A DNA stretch of 64,000 nt from Isoetes taiwanensis (taxonomy: Eukaryota; Streptophyta; Lycopodiopsida; Isoetales; Isoetaceae). The position numbers and the translations under genes were made by a program. The stretch is from contig JAJEKV010000031.1 of the NCBI GenBank assembly GCA_021234155.1, positions 13,573,748 through 13,637,747 on the forward strand, read 5' to 3'. Position 1 is the first letter of the stretch, and the number at the start of each line of letters is the position of its first letter. Below the pieces are notes generated by a model. It was given only the letters and a program-made list of their open reading frames with translations, ran no database searches and was not told where the DNA came from. Positions 11,144 through 21,723 of this stretch are shown piece after piece.

Positions 11144-11741
11144 TCAAGAGCAATTGTCGCCAAAGCAAGTGACCGACCGGTGATCTCGAAAGGCCGTGCA
11201 AACCGCCCGCGGGGACGCAATCGCAAAGACGCCATCCGCTAGGGGGTCCAGCCGCATGGCCTGTTCCACCCCTATCCGCGCATTGAAGTCTCCAAGGAGC
11301 ATAACTCTGCCCATCTGCTTGGCCGGGCCAGATGTCATCATATAGATCGAACGGGTCCATCCCGGCCCACCTCCGGGTGGCCCGGATAGAAGGGATTCTC
11401 TGCATGGGGAAAGTAGCAAGCAGCTAGGAAGAGAGGATCCCTGCCAGGGTGATGCAATCGGATCCACAAGTAGCGGTTATGTCTGTCGGTCTTCTGGAGG
11501 GAAACCAAATGTGCCAAGGCTATGCGGTAGTAGCAAGCAACCCCACCGCGCCTGTGTCTCCCCCAGATAACCATTGAACACCGAGAAATGCCGGTACCTC
11601 GGCAGACAAAGTACTGCGGGTCTGGTGTTCCCATGTCTCCATGAGGAAGATGAGGTCCATGTCCATAGCTACTGAATTGAGGCTATCACCCTTCTGCCAT
11701 GGAAAACCCCGACAGCCTGCACCACCACCCCCGAGGCACAA
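11144..11741 (-). pseudogene. LINE endonuclease domain, frameshifted
   Basis: This is an AP-endonuclease-like (exonuclease/endonuclease/phosphatase) domain that would nick target DNA for retrotransposition. Three overlapping frames (11741-11520, 11634-11338, 11467-11144) together give the family order: the WQKGDSLNSVAMDMDLIFLM start, LMETWE with the catalytic Glu, GGVACYY, RYLWIRLHH, ACYFPH and LLGDFNAR with the Asp/Asn pair. The same order occurs uninterrupted at 56636-55917, which shows that only small indels separate the frames here. Confidence 0.8.
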
Positions 11742-12244
11742 TTCCTATTGAGCAGCCAGCAGAGCAGATCGAAAGGTGGGCGGTAGATTTCTGACCATCG
11801 TAAGCGGAGGCGCTAGGGGGCGATTTGGCCGAGTGGGGAGCAGCATCGAGCCGAGGGGCGCATTGTGGAGGGTCGAGAGCAGAGGCAAATAGGGTATCAT
11901 TTGGCCGAGCGGTGCAACCGGGCAAAGATTTGGTCGATCGCAGCGCCCCTCGATTTCGGGCTAACTCCCCTCCCTCGCTAACTTAAGCCTCCCCGGCCGC
12001 AGACCGAGTAAGATCCCGCCACATACAAAGATGTGCCCTTCGCACCCCGCCTGCCGCAGTAATGGCCTCGAACTCGCGGCATCCGCAACCGTGGAACACC
12101 ACTATTCGGCTGGGCTCGGGCGCCTGGACCCACACCGGGCTGGTCACGAACTCAAGCAGTCCTCGACCAGAAACGCCATGCTTCAAGGATGCGTGTGTGT
12201 ATCTTGGGGTGAGATTCTCCCAGGCTCTCCACAGCCCCCAACTA

Positions 12245-13354
12245 CTAGGTTGTGGCTTCGCCGCCGCGCTCCACGAGCTCGGCCCATGAGTAATCGCCCA
12301 CTCGCCTCGGTGGATGACGCGTGATGATGGTGCGCGGCAGGGCGGGCCATGGCCGCCGCTCGGGTTGACCCAGCGACCCCTCATTGAGGTCTTGAGGGTT
12401 GTTGGGCTTGCCCGATCGGTGTGTCATTTGTCGCAGCTTCGTTCTTCCGGTCGGAGCTTCGCCTCTTGCAAGGCTTGGTCTGTTTCTTTGCCATCTCCCC
12501 GGTTCAATGCGCCATTGTTCACCGCCCGGAGGCCCTTGTCCCGGGCAATGACGCACGGAACTCTCGCGATTCCCGATCCTGGCAAATCTTTTCTCCAAGG
12601 GCTTGGCCGCCTTTAAATGCGGTTAACCTCCAAGGCTGTAACGCAACCTACGGCCTTGCAAAGTGGTAGCCTCCCTCAACTTCCAACTTCGAGTGTGGCA
12701 CGCGGGCAAGACCGCCATGGCGCTGGCCTCATCAACCTCGATCGCGGAGCCGAGACGTGATTGCAGTGTCTCAAGGCCGCAGGTCCCCTTCTGCCCCGGG
12801 ACGTCAGGGTATCCATGCGAAACCTGCATGTTCTGGCAGCACCTGCCGGTCTTGCTGCCTCTCAGAGTGCAGCAATCGGATGATGTCATCCAGCCGGTGT
12901 GCTTGGGTCTCCAACTCGCTGATCTGGGCCGCTTCCGCTATCAGAATCGTCTGCGCCAACACGGAAATGCTGCACTCCATCTCGTTCTCAGGCCCGCACG
13001 CGCACTATTGGCCTCAACCCCGCCTTGAATGGCGGCCCAAGGTTCTCCCAATGGAGGGGGCCCTGTGGGGCCTGCGCAGCCAACTTTCGGCTGCCGAGCC
13101 GGCCTGGCTGTGTGGGACTTGGCCCGGGCCTCCTTCTTCATGGAGGATGTCTCTCCCTTGCCCATCAAGGTCCAGACGGGGCCGCTTCTTGGTGGCCCTT
13201 CTTGGTTTTCCCAGGCAGGCCTACCATGGGAGGTCAGCCAGGTTGCAGGGGGTTTGCCCGAGGTGGGGTCTTTGGGCCTATGGAAGCTCACCGCTAGGGG
13301 TGAGTCCGCATTGGCTACTCGCGGGCCATGATCGGGGTATGGCACGCCAAGCAA
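12245..13354 (-). pseudogene. Probable ORF1 region of LINE copy 1
   Basis: Several GC-rich minus frames (13354-12941, 12889-12623, 12598-12245) lie where the related copy at 56.6-58.3 kb has ORF1. I cannot see a clear RNA-binding domain in this copy, so the assignment rests on position. The plus-strand ORF at 12757-13464 (235 codons) covers the same DNA. I treat it as a shadow because nothing in it is recognisable and the element is read on the minus strand. Confidence 0.4.
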
Positions 13355-13400
13355 GGTTTAGGCTAAGGGGCTTGTCGTCCGGCAAATTTGTGGGGGCTGC

Positions 13401-16400
13401 TAGGCAAGGCCAAGAGGCGCTTTGTTGGGCTATGGCGATGCCTGTGCAAAATGTTGGAGCCTAGCTCAACATTATAAATACAGGCAATCGACTTCGAAGG
13501 CTATGGGGTCTCTGGCTGTAAAAAGTGTGCTCAGAATCCAATTTGGGGACCCAAAATCGCAGTCAGAGTACCTTTTGGGGGTTTGGGGGTTTTGGGGCTA
13601 GAGAGAGATTGTAAACCCTAGAGAGAGAAAGCCAGAAAGGAGCAAATCAAGGGGGCTCTATGCAAGGGCAGTGAGGACGCTAGAGAGAGATTGAGGGCGC
13701 TAGAGAGAGAGTGAGGAGGGCGCTGGAGTAAGGGCGCTAGACACTTTCCCATGGGCGTCAAACCGAAAGGTTTTTTGGAATGAAACTGTTGTGAATATCT
13801 AGTTTTTTGGAATGAAACTGTTGTGAATATCTTGAAACATGCACGCCCTCGAGAAAGGTTGAAGATTGTCCTATGCTGGACAAAAGGGCAAAGATAGAAG
13901 AGGTTAGAAACGATAAGAATGGCCAAGAAAGAGTAGCTCATGCAAGAAGAAGCTCCTCCTCCGCATGAGATCAAGAATAGAAGCCATGGATACTGCTGAG
14001 AGATGAGAAATGAAAAACATAGGGAATATCCAGTTATAACACCTGGACCCCAAATAAAATTGTGTGCTACAATGTTGGCTAGTGTACCTGCTGAGAGCTT
14101 ATCGTCGGGATTAAAACCTCGCCCTTTTCGGGTTTTCGAGGAAAACCCTAGCGATAAAAATCTCGGCAAGGGGCTTTGACAACGCAGGTCGCTAAACGCT
14201 CCCACAAAAAAACCCACGTTCCACGAGAATATCAAGTCGCCAAGATCACCCCGGACCCGCACATCACCAACGTAAAAACTAATAGAGAAAAACCTCAAAA
14301 AGCTTAGGTCTGGTCACGCGTGCCACGCGACAAAAGACAACATTTACACCTCGAAAAAGCGAGGGGCTGGTCACGCGTGCTACGCGACAATTAAAACAAA
14401 TATGAACATATAAATAACAATTTTAGGGGGGGAGGATGGGAGCCATGGATACTGCTGAGAGATGAGAAAGCGCCGATGAAACGTCGATGAAGAACTCTGC
14501 AATAAGTAGCGATCCCCAACCTGATGAGCGAAACCTAACGAGCGACGCATGCAATGCATGCATGCTCGTCTTGTGCAAGAATGTCGATTCGCTACGCGAA
14601 TTGATGACATTCATCAGCAAGTTTATTACTACCAAGTTTTTTCCCTCAAACAATGTTCAGGATGGGGTTTTTTAATTTTTGTATAGTAATGGGCTGCTTT
14701 CTTGTATTGAATCCGATAGATATCCCGTCATTCCGTAGTGACATGCATCTCATGAACAACAATCATGATGGTTGTGATATATATGTGTACCAGCCTCAAA
14801 AGTTTAGTAGATTAAGGTTGAAGTATAAAAAACATGAAGGTATTGTCTCTAGGTTTCAACAATTCAGTGATTCTGAGATTAATGACTAGTGACTATGTTT
14901 TCCTAGGAGCCTTTGAGATTGACATTCGAAATTCTCAGAGGATATCCATCGTGTGATATTGTCGAAGACATCGATAAACTGACATAGTATTCTCTCCAAG
15001 GACGTACATCTTTTAGCAGACACCTAAGTTTGTGGTTGTGATGCCTTCTTCTATCAATCAGCTGATGAGAATCGTGTATTGTGGTATCATCGCTGGGTAT
15101 TGTCAAACATTCATCAGATGTAATATCGTGCTTTGGCGATATTCTAAAGACAGCTATATTTTTTGTTGTACTTTGATATATGGCCTCAACAGATACCTTG
15201 GCGATGCCATCACCAGGAGTAATGGTGGATAACTTTGACATCTACCGGGAACTACGGATGGCAAGCCCGGATGGAGTCCCTAGAATAGCCTCTTTAAAGC
15301 TCAATGTGATACCATTACCTTGTCCTATGCCTATTCATATCACCCTTATCAGGGATGAAATTATCGCTTGTCTGTTTGGTCCCCATGGACAATAAGATTT
15401 GATTCTATTCAATCAACAATAAGATATTTTATTTATTTTCTTCCCTTTTTTTTTTTTTTTTTGGGAGCTAGAGTGCTCAAAGTGTTCACGCACTTAGATG
15501 CAGAACTTTCATTAAAAGCCCACATGTATCCCTTTATAGAAATCACATATAGAGAATTACAGATGATAATTTCAAGTTTTACCTATCAAAAGCAATTGTT
15601 TTATCACATGTTTCTATCATATGCTAATGACTGTAACCTTTGCCATAGTGAGTTGTAGAACCAGTGCCAATTTTACAATTAAGCAATTTTTTTTTAATTT
15701 TTTTTTTTTCCAGCAGGATTTTTGCTCTTTCTCCACTGGATCCTCGACTATGAATACATCCATTTGTGTCAGCGAGATCTTAGTTTCAACTTGCCCTATA
15801 CACTTGGTTGCAATACTTATTTGTTAGATATGATTCCTTTTTTTTGTACACGTGGTTTCAATGACTGGAAGTTCTAACTTAAAATGCAACACATAAGACA
15901 AAGAAAATATTGAAAATAGTCTGTACAGATAATTATGTACATTTACCATTTGTACATAGAATCAGAATACCCTAAAGTATATTTGAATAAGATAGAGATA
16001 ATGAAATGTAGTTTCAAAGTTTCTACCCATTCCTATCTTAGCCACGAGACTTTCTTGCAAGCAAAGCTACTTTTAGCTAGTATAAAATCATCGCTTATCT
16101 CAATGCTTGTCACAGCTTTTTGAGAGATGGAGGAACAAGGACTTAAATAAGTGAAAAGTGGTGTTGAATTATGGAAAACTATGAAGGTATTTTTTTGGAA
16201 TATAGGAATGTCACAATTAGTTCGACATGTTAGGTACAACAATGAATGTCCCATGGTCCTCACACCAATATGCTCTTGAGCCTTACCCCAATATGTTCTT
16301 TCTTTGTTATTTCTAGCTCATTGCAGTAGTGAATTCTTGACAATAAATGGCCATGCATGGACAAAAGTGTGTGAAAATATATTTAATGGATACATAGACA

Positions 16401-17100
16401 GAGAGAGAGTGAGAGAGAGAGAGAGTTAGAGCACTGTGCCCTTTAGGAGGGCTTCTCCTTGGATAGAAATAAGTTGTTTTAGAAATTCGATATACTTTCT
16501 GGACACTTCTATGTATCTGCTTGTCACATATGGACCATGTGAATGAACTCCTTTGGCACCATGCTCAACTTGCCTTCCATCAATACACACCACACATTAT
16601 AAAAATCTCTAGAACTGTCTGCCCCACATTCGCAATGGACAACTGGGGCCATGCATTTCGGCCCAGTTGTCAACTTGACACTGACATGTAGTGGAAAAGA
16701 GAACTCCCACAAGGAAGGAAAAATGCCAAACGAAATGATCATTCAATTATCCAGAGCATGGTGTATTTTGACAAAACAGAACCCCGTTACGTGACAACTT
16801 GTTGAGTCGGTAATCATTTGGGAACTTGAGCAGGCTAATTCAAATAGGTAATGAGGGCAAGCGAAGACGAATAGAAGCGCAACAGCGCAATAGCGAAACA
16901 TGCGGTCCAACATTGGCACATGGGATGGTCGGAGAATGAAGGTGCAAAGGATCCAAGGAACACACCATTGACAACATATATCAAGCAAGGAACATGAGGT
17001 ATAGGTATATAGTGTATAATATGCAACGGTGTAAAAAATATAGATAAAGAAAACTAGAAAAATGGACAGAAAAGGTGTTTAAAAAAAAAAATTGGACAAC
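13401..17100. other. Repeat-rich region without a supported gene
   Basis: Several small structures are visible. AGAGAGAG-rich segments lie at 13600-13740. A 32-bp tandem pair (GTTTTTTGGAATGAAACTGT..) lies at 13770-13833. The phrase GCCATGGATACTGCTGAGAG is repeated at 13983 and 14443. The block CTGGTCACGCGTGC-ACGCGACA occurs twice, at about 14310-14332 and 14367-14390. The 226-codon minus ORF 14298-13618 overlaps these repeats and resembles nothing I know. From 14.5 to 17.1 kb the sequence is AT-rich with T-runs at 15447-15464 and 15687-15711. The short ORFs at 14903-15241 (-) and 15180-15395 (+) are unrecognised. Confidence 0.45.
16400..16428. repeat. (GA)n microsatellite
   Basis: A run of GAGAGAGA with one interruption (GTGAGAGAG), an ordinary simple repeat. 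Confidence 0.9.
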
Positions 17101-18502
17101 ACTACTAAAGGACAAACAAACAATGAGAAGAAAAGGTAATTAGTGAAAAGTTGAGTGTAAAAAAGAAGTAAGTGTAAGGACCCAGTTTCCTTATAAGGAA
17201 GTTATGGCCGTCTTTTTTGGTTAGCTTTAAATCTGCACAGCATTTTTTTTATGATGTATCTCTTCCCATTTTTTATTAGCTAGTGTATGTTTCTTCTCCC
17301 TGCCCCTGCCTTTATTTCTGGCTATGGTGATCCTGGTGCCCATTAATCCGTCGGGCAGCCAAGGCGGTAACCAGCCTACAACGCTTTCTTCTTTGCAACT
17401 GATGCTTCGGCCATTTTCTGTAGCCTTTCACTCGCTTCATCTGCCTCAAACTATACAGATTTGCTGTTTTCCTTCTGGATAGACCTGAATCCCCAAGTCT
17501 CCTGCACCAGAATGATGCTTTAAAACACCCTGCTCCAAATCACTGTGGAAAACAGGCGCTGTATAAGAGGTGGGTTGTGGTCCTATAAAATTTTCAGATT
17601 CTGGCGCCTATCTTAGTTGGTTTAACCGAGAGGTCCCTTGCATTAGCAATTCACTCTTTTCTGCCTGAACGACACAATGGGGACCGGGTTTTAGCTGGCT
17701 GATGTGGGCAAAATCTTGCTTGCTGGTAACGGAAGGAATCGTACTTGTATTGGGTTCCTGTTTTAGTATCAATGGTTGGATTTTCTGGTACTTTGTTAAA
17801 TTTTGTCGTCCAACTGTGGTTTTGGGTGAAATGAATGTGCTGCAAACAAGAAATTTTGAGATCTATAACTTATCCGGGCTTGCTTATCTTATGCTGTAGA
17901 AAATTCATTTGTGACCCTCTTTTTGTTTTGTCACCGTCAAGTAGTGTATTTTATACTTTTTCTTGGGAAACATAGCATGTGAACTGTGGATCCGTGTCCT
18001 TTGTTTACGGATCTTAACCGTACTGTTTTATAACAGGCATTCCAGCGTAAGTCGTTAATGGATGACTACTTAATTGTTCATGGAGACTAAGAAACAAGGC
18101 ACCCATGAACGGAGTGAAGATATTGCAGCTGTGAGCTTATTATTTCTTGCATTCTTTATAGATATATTACTAAACAACAATATTCTGCATTCTGTATGTG
18201 ATTTTATCTCTTGGCAGACACGGTGCATGCATATAACAAGGGTGATTGTTATGGCAGAGTATGAACCATTGTGTTGTTCCAAGCTGGGAATTGAGAGGAA
18301 GAAGTGGTACCTTCCTCTCTACCCAAATTTTGCCGTTAAGAGGAAAGTGGGAAGCTTTACAGCAACGAAAATTGAATGTTGCTGACTTGGCTTCTGTGTA
18401 TGTAAGCATTGCCTTAGCTTGACTCAGTATTTTATGCATCTATGTCAATAGTGCGCTTTGACTTGTGTTTCTATGTACATCTGAATCCCACTTTCCTTGC
18501 AG
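17101..18502 (+). promoter_or_regulatory. Presumed upstream / 5' exon region of the PIF gene
   Basis: This stretch precedes the first PIF exon that I can define. Pyrimidine-rich segments around 17250-17320 are compatible with a plant 5' leader. A polypyrimidine tract with TTTCCTTGCAG at 18492-18502 is a good splice acceptor, so at least one more exon should lie here. ORFs at 17702-17899 and 18074-18385 could hold it, but neither joins convincingly in phase. No core promoter element is certain. Confidence 0.35.
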
Positions 18503-20773
18503 GCCAGACTTTGAAGTTGGCAATGGACCACTAGCAATGCAGGACGATTCGCTAAGATCCGAGAAACAGCGATTTTGGACAACTAGTAGCCCCAGCCCAA
18601 CACCAACAACTAATAACGAGGATGTGGGTAGGAGTAAAGTGTTCAAACATTCTAGAGATGGAATGCCTGCTGATACTTCTGCTGGGCCTTCATCTTGCAA
18701 TGCTTCTATTCAAGACGAACTGGTTGCGTGGTTGCAATATCCCTTGGATGATACACTCGAGAATAGTTACTGCTCAGAATTTTTTGCAGAAGTGCCAAGC
18801 CAGAATGGAAAAGAAATATCAGGAAATCGCCATTCCATAGTCAATAGGGGTTCAAATGCAGAGACAGCCATGGCCTTAGGAGCAATGCGTGCTGCTGGTT
18901 TAGCTTCACAAGTTGGGCAAGATAGCTTCAACAAAGTACGCACTAAGTGGCCTGTTGAAAGTACGTTAGCTGGTTCATCAAGAGGAGACATGTATTCTAG
19001 CAATAATGCCATAACATCTGCTCCTACTCCCACTGCAGCAATTCCATCCAAGCAGAATTCTGTTTCTCAGCCAGCTATTCCGCCCTCCAGCATGTCACCG
19101 TTAATTTCCAGCATTGGGCTAGTGAATTTTCCTCATTTTTCAGTACCCTCAGCATTGGCAAAGGCAAGCCTCCCAACACAAGAGACACAAGGACAACTAA
19201 AGCAGCAACATGATAGTGTTGGTATTGAAACAAGCCAACCTTTCGGGAATGCGGCTTTAGTTCCAAACAAGGCTGTAACAGGTTCTATGAAGGATTCAGG
19301 GTTGCAGTATCTAGATCTAGGCATTCACCAGAAAATTCATAATATGTCGCATTCAGCTTCAGGAGACAAATCTGTGTGTACAAAAGAAAATGTAATATTA
19401 GAGAGTTCTCTCAATGCTGGAATGAGATCTAATGAGCCAGAAAGCTCGAAGTTGAAGGTGGGTAAAAATAAGAATGTCCTTTCGCGCCCAATGGAACCTT
19501 TGGATGGCCCAGAACCTACAATAACATCATCATCCGGAGGTTCTGGTAATACTGCAGAGAAAGAAAAATATCGAAAGGTCATTTTAGGAACAGGCAAAAG
19601 GAAAATGTCAGATGTTGAAGATTCTGCGGATTGTCAGAGTGAAGTAAGCAAAGCTTGAATTTTCTGGGAATTACCGTATTCTGCAGTCTTCTTTGAAGTA
19701 ATTAGATATATTGTAGCTGCAGGAGGTTGAGGGTGATATTACTGAGCAGAAGAAAGCCTCAGTCGCAAAGGGAAGTACAACAAAAAGAAGCAGAGCTGCA
19801 GAAGTTCATAATCTCTCTGAGCGGGTTAGCAAAATTTTGTCTTATATTTGTACTCAGACTAGGTCTCTAATTTGGTCTATATACAGCGGCGAAGGGACAG
19901 GATAAATGAAAAAATGCGAGCACTGCAGGAGCTCATACCAAATTCTAACAAGGTAGAATTTAGCTACCTGGTTCTGAATTCTCTGAATATAAAATATGAT
20001 CAGATCAAATGTGCCTCGAATTCTAATGCAAGTTGGTATACAGACTGACAAAGCTTCAATGCTTGACGAAGCTATTGAGTACCTGAAAATGCTTCAGCTT
20101 CAGCTACAAGTTTGTTCTCAACTTATTTAGTGAATGCATGTAGCTGATAAGCTGCTTTTATATGATTCCTATCTTATATGGTATGCTTGGGTTGCAGATG
20201 ATGTCCATGAGGAGTGGTATGAGTGTTTCTCCCATGATCATACCCCCTGGAATGCAGCATTTACAAGTGGCTCAGATGGCGCCAGTTCATCCAATGGGAC
20301 TTGGGTTGGGTATGGGCTTAGGGATGGGCTTGGGCATGATGGATATGTCCAGTCATGCATCTGGAAGGTCTGGCTTGCCACTTCCTTCTTTTCCTGGATC
20401 AAGCACGTTTCCTTCATCTAATGTTGAAGGCCGTGATCGTATGCAAGTTCCTGGTGGCATGGATGGCTACAACGTATATGTTCCTCATCCGCAGCTATCA
20501 ATGCCCGCTCAGGTTGGAGAATTAATAGACAACCAAAATCTTGAATGTCATTTGCAATTCAACTGATTTTTGTTATCATGCATGCAGGCCATGAATATGG
20601 ATATGTATAATGCATATTTGTCACGCCAGCAGCATCAACTGCAGCCTCAAAATCCGGCTGAGGCACATGCTCAGACTCAGGCTCATGCCCAGGCCCAGGC
20701 CCATGTTCAGGCACAACCATATCAAAATCAACATGCTCAACAACAACAAAACCATGGCAGCAACAATTGTTGA
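18503..20773 (+). CDS. PIF: PIF-type bHLH transcription factor, 5' end missing
   Basis: This is a nuclear bHLH regulator of the phytochrome-interacting-factor family, which binds G-box DNA as a dimer and is controlled by phytochrome. Exons are 18503-19643, 19723-19824, 19887-19952, 20044-20109, 20198-20512 and 20588-20773, all with GT/AG introns of 62-91 bp. Family marks in order are a degenerate phyB-binding motif (FEVGNGPLAMQ), IQDELVAWLQYPLDD, GLVNFPHFSVPSALAK, SSSGGSGN, and the bHLH split over three exons: RSRAAEVHNLSER, RRRDRINEKMRALQELIPNS and DKASMLDEAIEYLKMLQLQL. The family tail MMSMRSGMSVSPMIIPPGMQ follows, then a GLGMGLGMGLGM run and a Gln/Ala/His-rich end. The basic region keeps the His-Glu-Arg positions needed for E-box contact. 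Exon 1 begins with one base of a split codon, so a start lies upstream unless the ATG at 18537 is used. The ATG at 18465 falls inside the intron. The intron positions match the seed-plant PIF pattern as I recall it. Confidence 0.93.
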
Positions 20774-21723
20774 TGGGATGATGCCTGATTCTTGACACTG
20801 AAACTGACAAAGCAGCACATACGTTTTGCTGAAGGACCATTATCTAATCTGCCTTGCCACACTTGAATTAATCACGGCCGGTCATGGCTGAGATTGGTTG
20901 GTCACTATGCTTTTGAACGACTGCATATTCTTCAACTTGAAAGTTGCAGACCTATTCTGGCTGTAATTGGATGAAGTTCCCTGTTGTATCCTTACCTGTA
21001 TAACAATATGAAATTACCGCTATGGTGCTCATAGCCTTTTCAATCTCAATGAGTTGACATGGCTTTGCTATTCTATAAGAGTGCACGAGCACCATTGTTC
21101 ATTGAGTGTATATTTAGAAGAAAATGCCAGGAAACTGGATGGCATTCCATCCAGGAAGTCAATTTTGGAGATTCCAGGCATGAGTGGTAGTATAACCTTT
21201 TCTTAGTAAATTTGGAATAGAGCAGCCATTCTGTCTTATTTCTCTCTGTTTATATGCAAAAATTTTGCACTTCCAAGCGAAAGTACGTAACTAGTGCTAT
21301 ATTACATACTACAGAAGTATCAAATCTATCATTGATCAAACGCATATTAGTAAGTTTCTGTTTGTGATCTAATAAACGTTCGAGGTATTTTATGGTGTAA
21401 TTAATTTAACCTAATCAATTCAATTAGTTGACATTCGTCTTTTATGCGTCTGAAGTTTGTAACTGGAAATTTGTCACGTGCAAATTTGATTGGTTGAACA
21501 CGTTTGTCAAAAATGCCTTAAAATAAATATCTTTTTTGCAATAGCACTTCATATGCCCTGCACTTAACATAATTGTCAAATAGCCAGCTTTTGCTGCTCT
21601 TCTGGATTCAGGTACCACTTGGAATGACCTGGTTACAATTTTGAGGAGCCATCCCATACTGTTATTTTCTTCTCTTTCCATTCTATTTTACAATGAAGAG
21701 GCTATCAGATAAGCCAGATCTTA
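20774..21723. other. Intergenic region between convergent PIF and PIGX
   Basis: This holds the PIF 3' untranslated region from 20774 and, from the other side, the PIGX 3' end. There is no perfect AATAAA on the plus strand near the PIF stop, and variants such as AATATGAAA near 21005 are the best candidates. No coding potential was seen. Confidence 0.6.

Larger units (their letters stand above)
8670..13400 (-). mobile_element. Degenerate GC-rich LINE (non-LTR retrotransposon), copy 1
   Basis: Read on the minus strand, the order is a probable ORF1 region (about 13354-11750), an APE-type endonuclease (11741-11144), a reverse transcriptase (about 10290-9450) and a C-terminal thumb region (9273-8866). 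Conserved pieces are intact but fall in different frames. These are LMETWE and LLGDFNARIG (endonuclease), VDFAKAF (RT motif A, near 9900), GVRQGCPLSPTLFGLYIDG (motif B, near 9700-9760), ADDVDLLA (motif C, near 9610) and a LVEPVLLYGVAVWDP segment. It belongs to the same family as the copies at 41.7-43.2 and 54.2-58.3 kb. The copy is far richer in G+C and CpG than either relative. No clear poly(A) tail or target duplication was found. Confidence 0.85.

Noticed and set aside
12757-13464. 235-codon plus-strand ORF
   Set aside because: GC-rich DNA opens several frames here, no domain is recognisable, and the LINE reads on the other strand.
13618-14298. 226-codon minus ORF
   Set aside because: It spans AGAGAG-rich and duplicated sequence and its translation is low-complexity with no known family. 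A chance frame is more likely.
18465-18502. ATG at 18465 as PIF start
   Set aside because: The 38 bases before 18503 end in a pyrimidine tract plus GCAG, a splice acceptor. This peptide would come from intron sequence.
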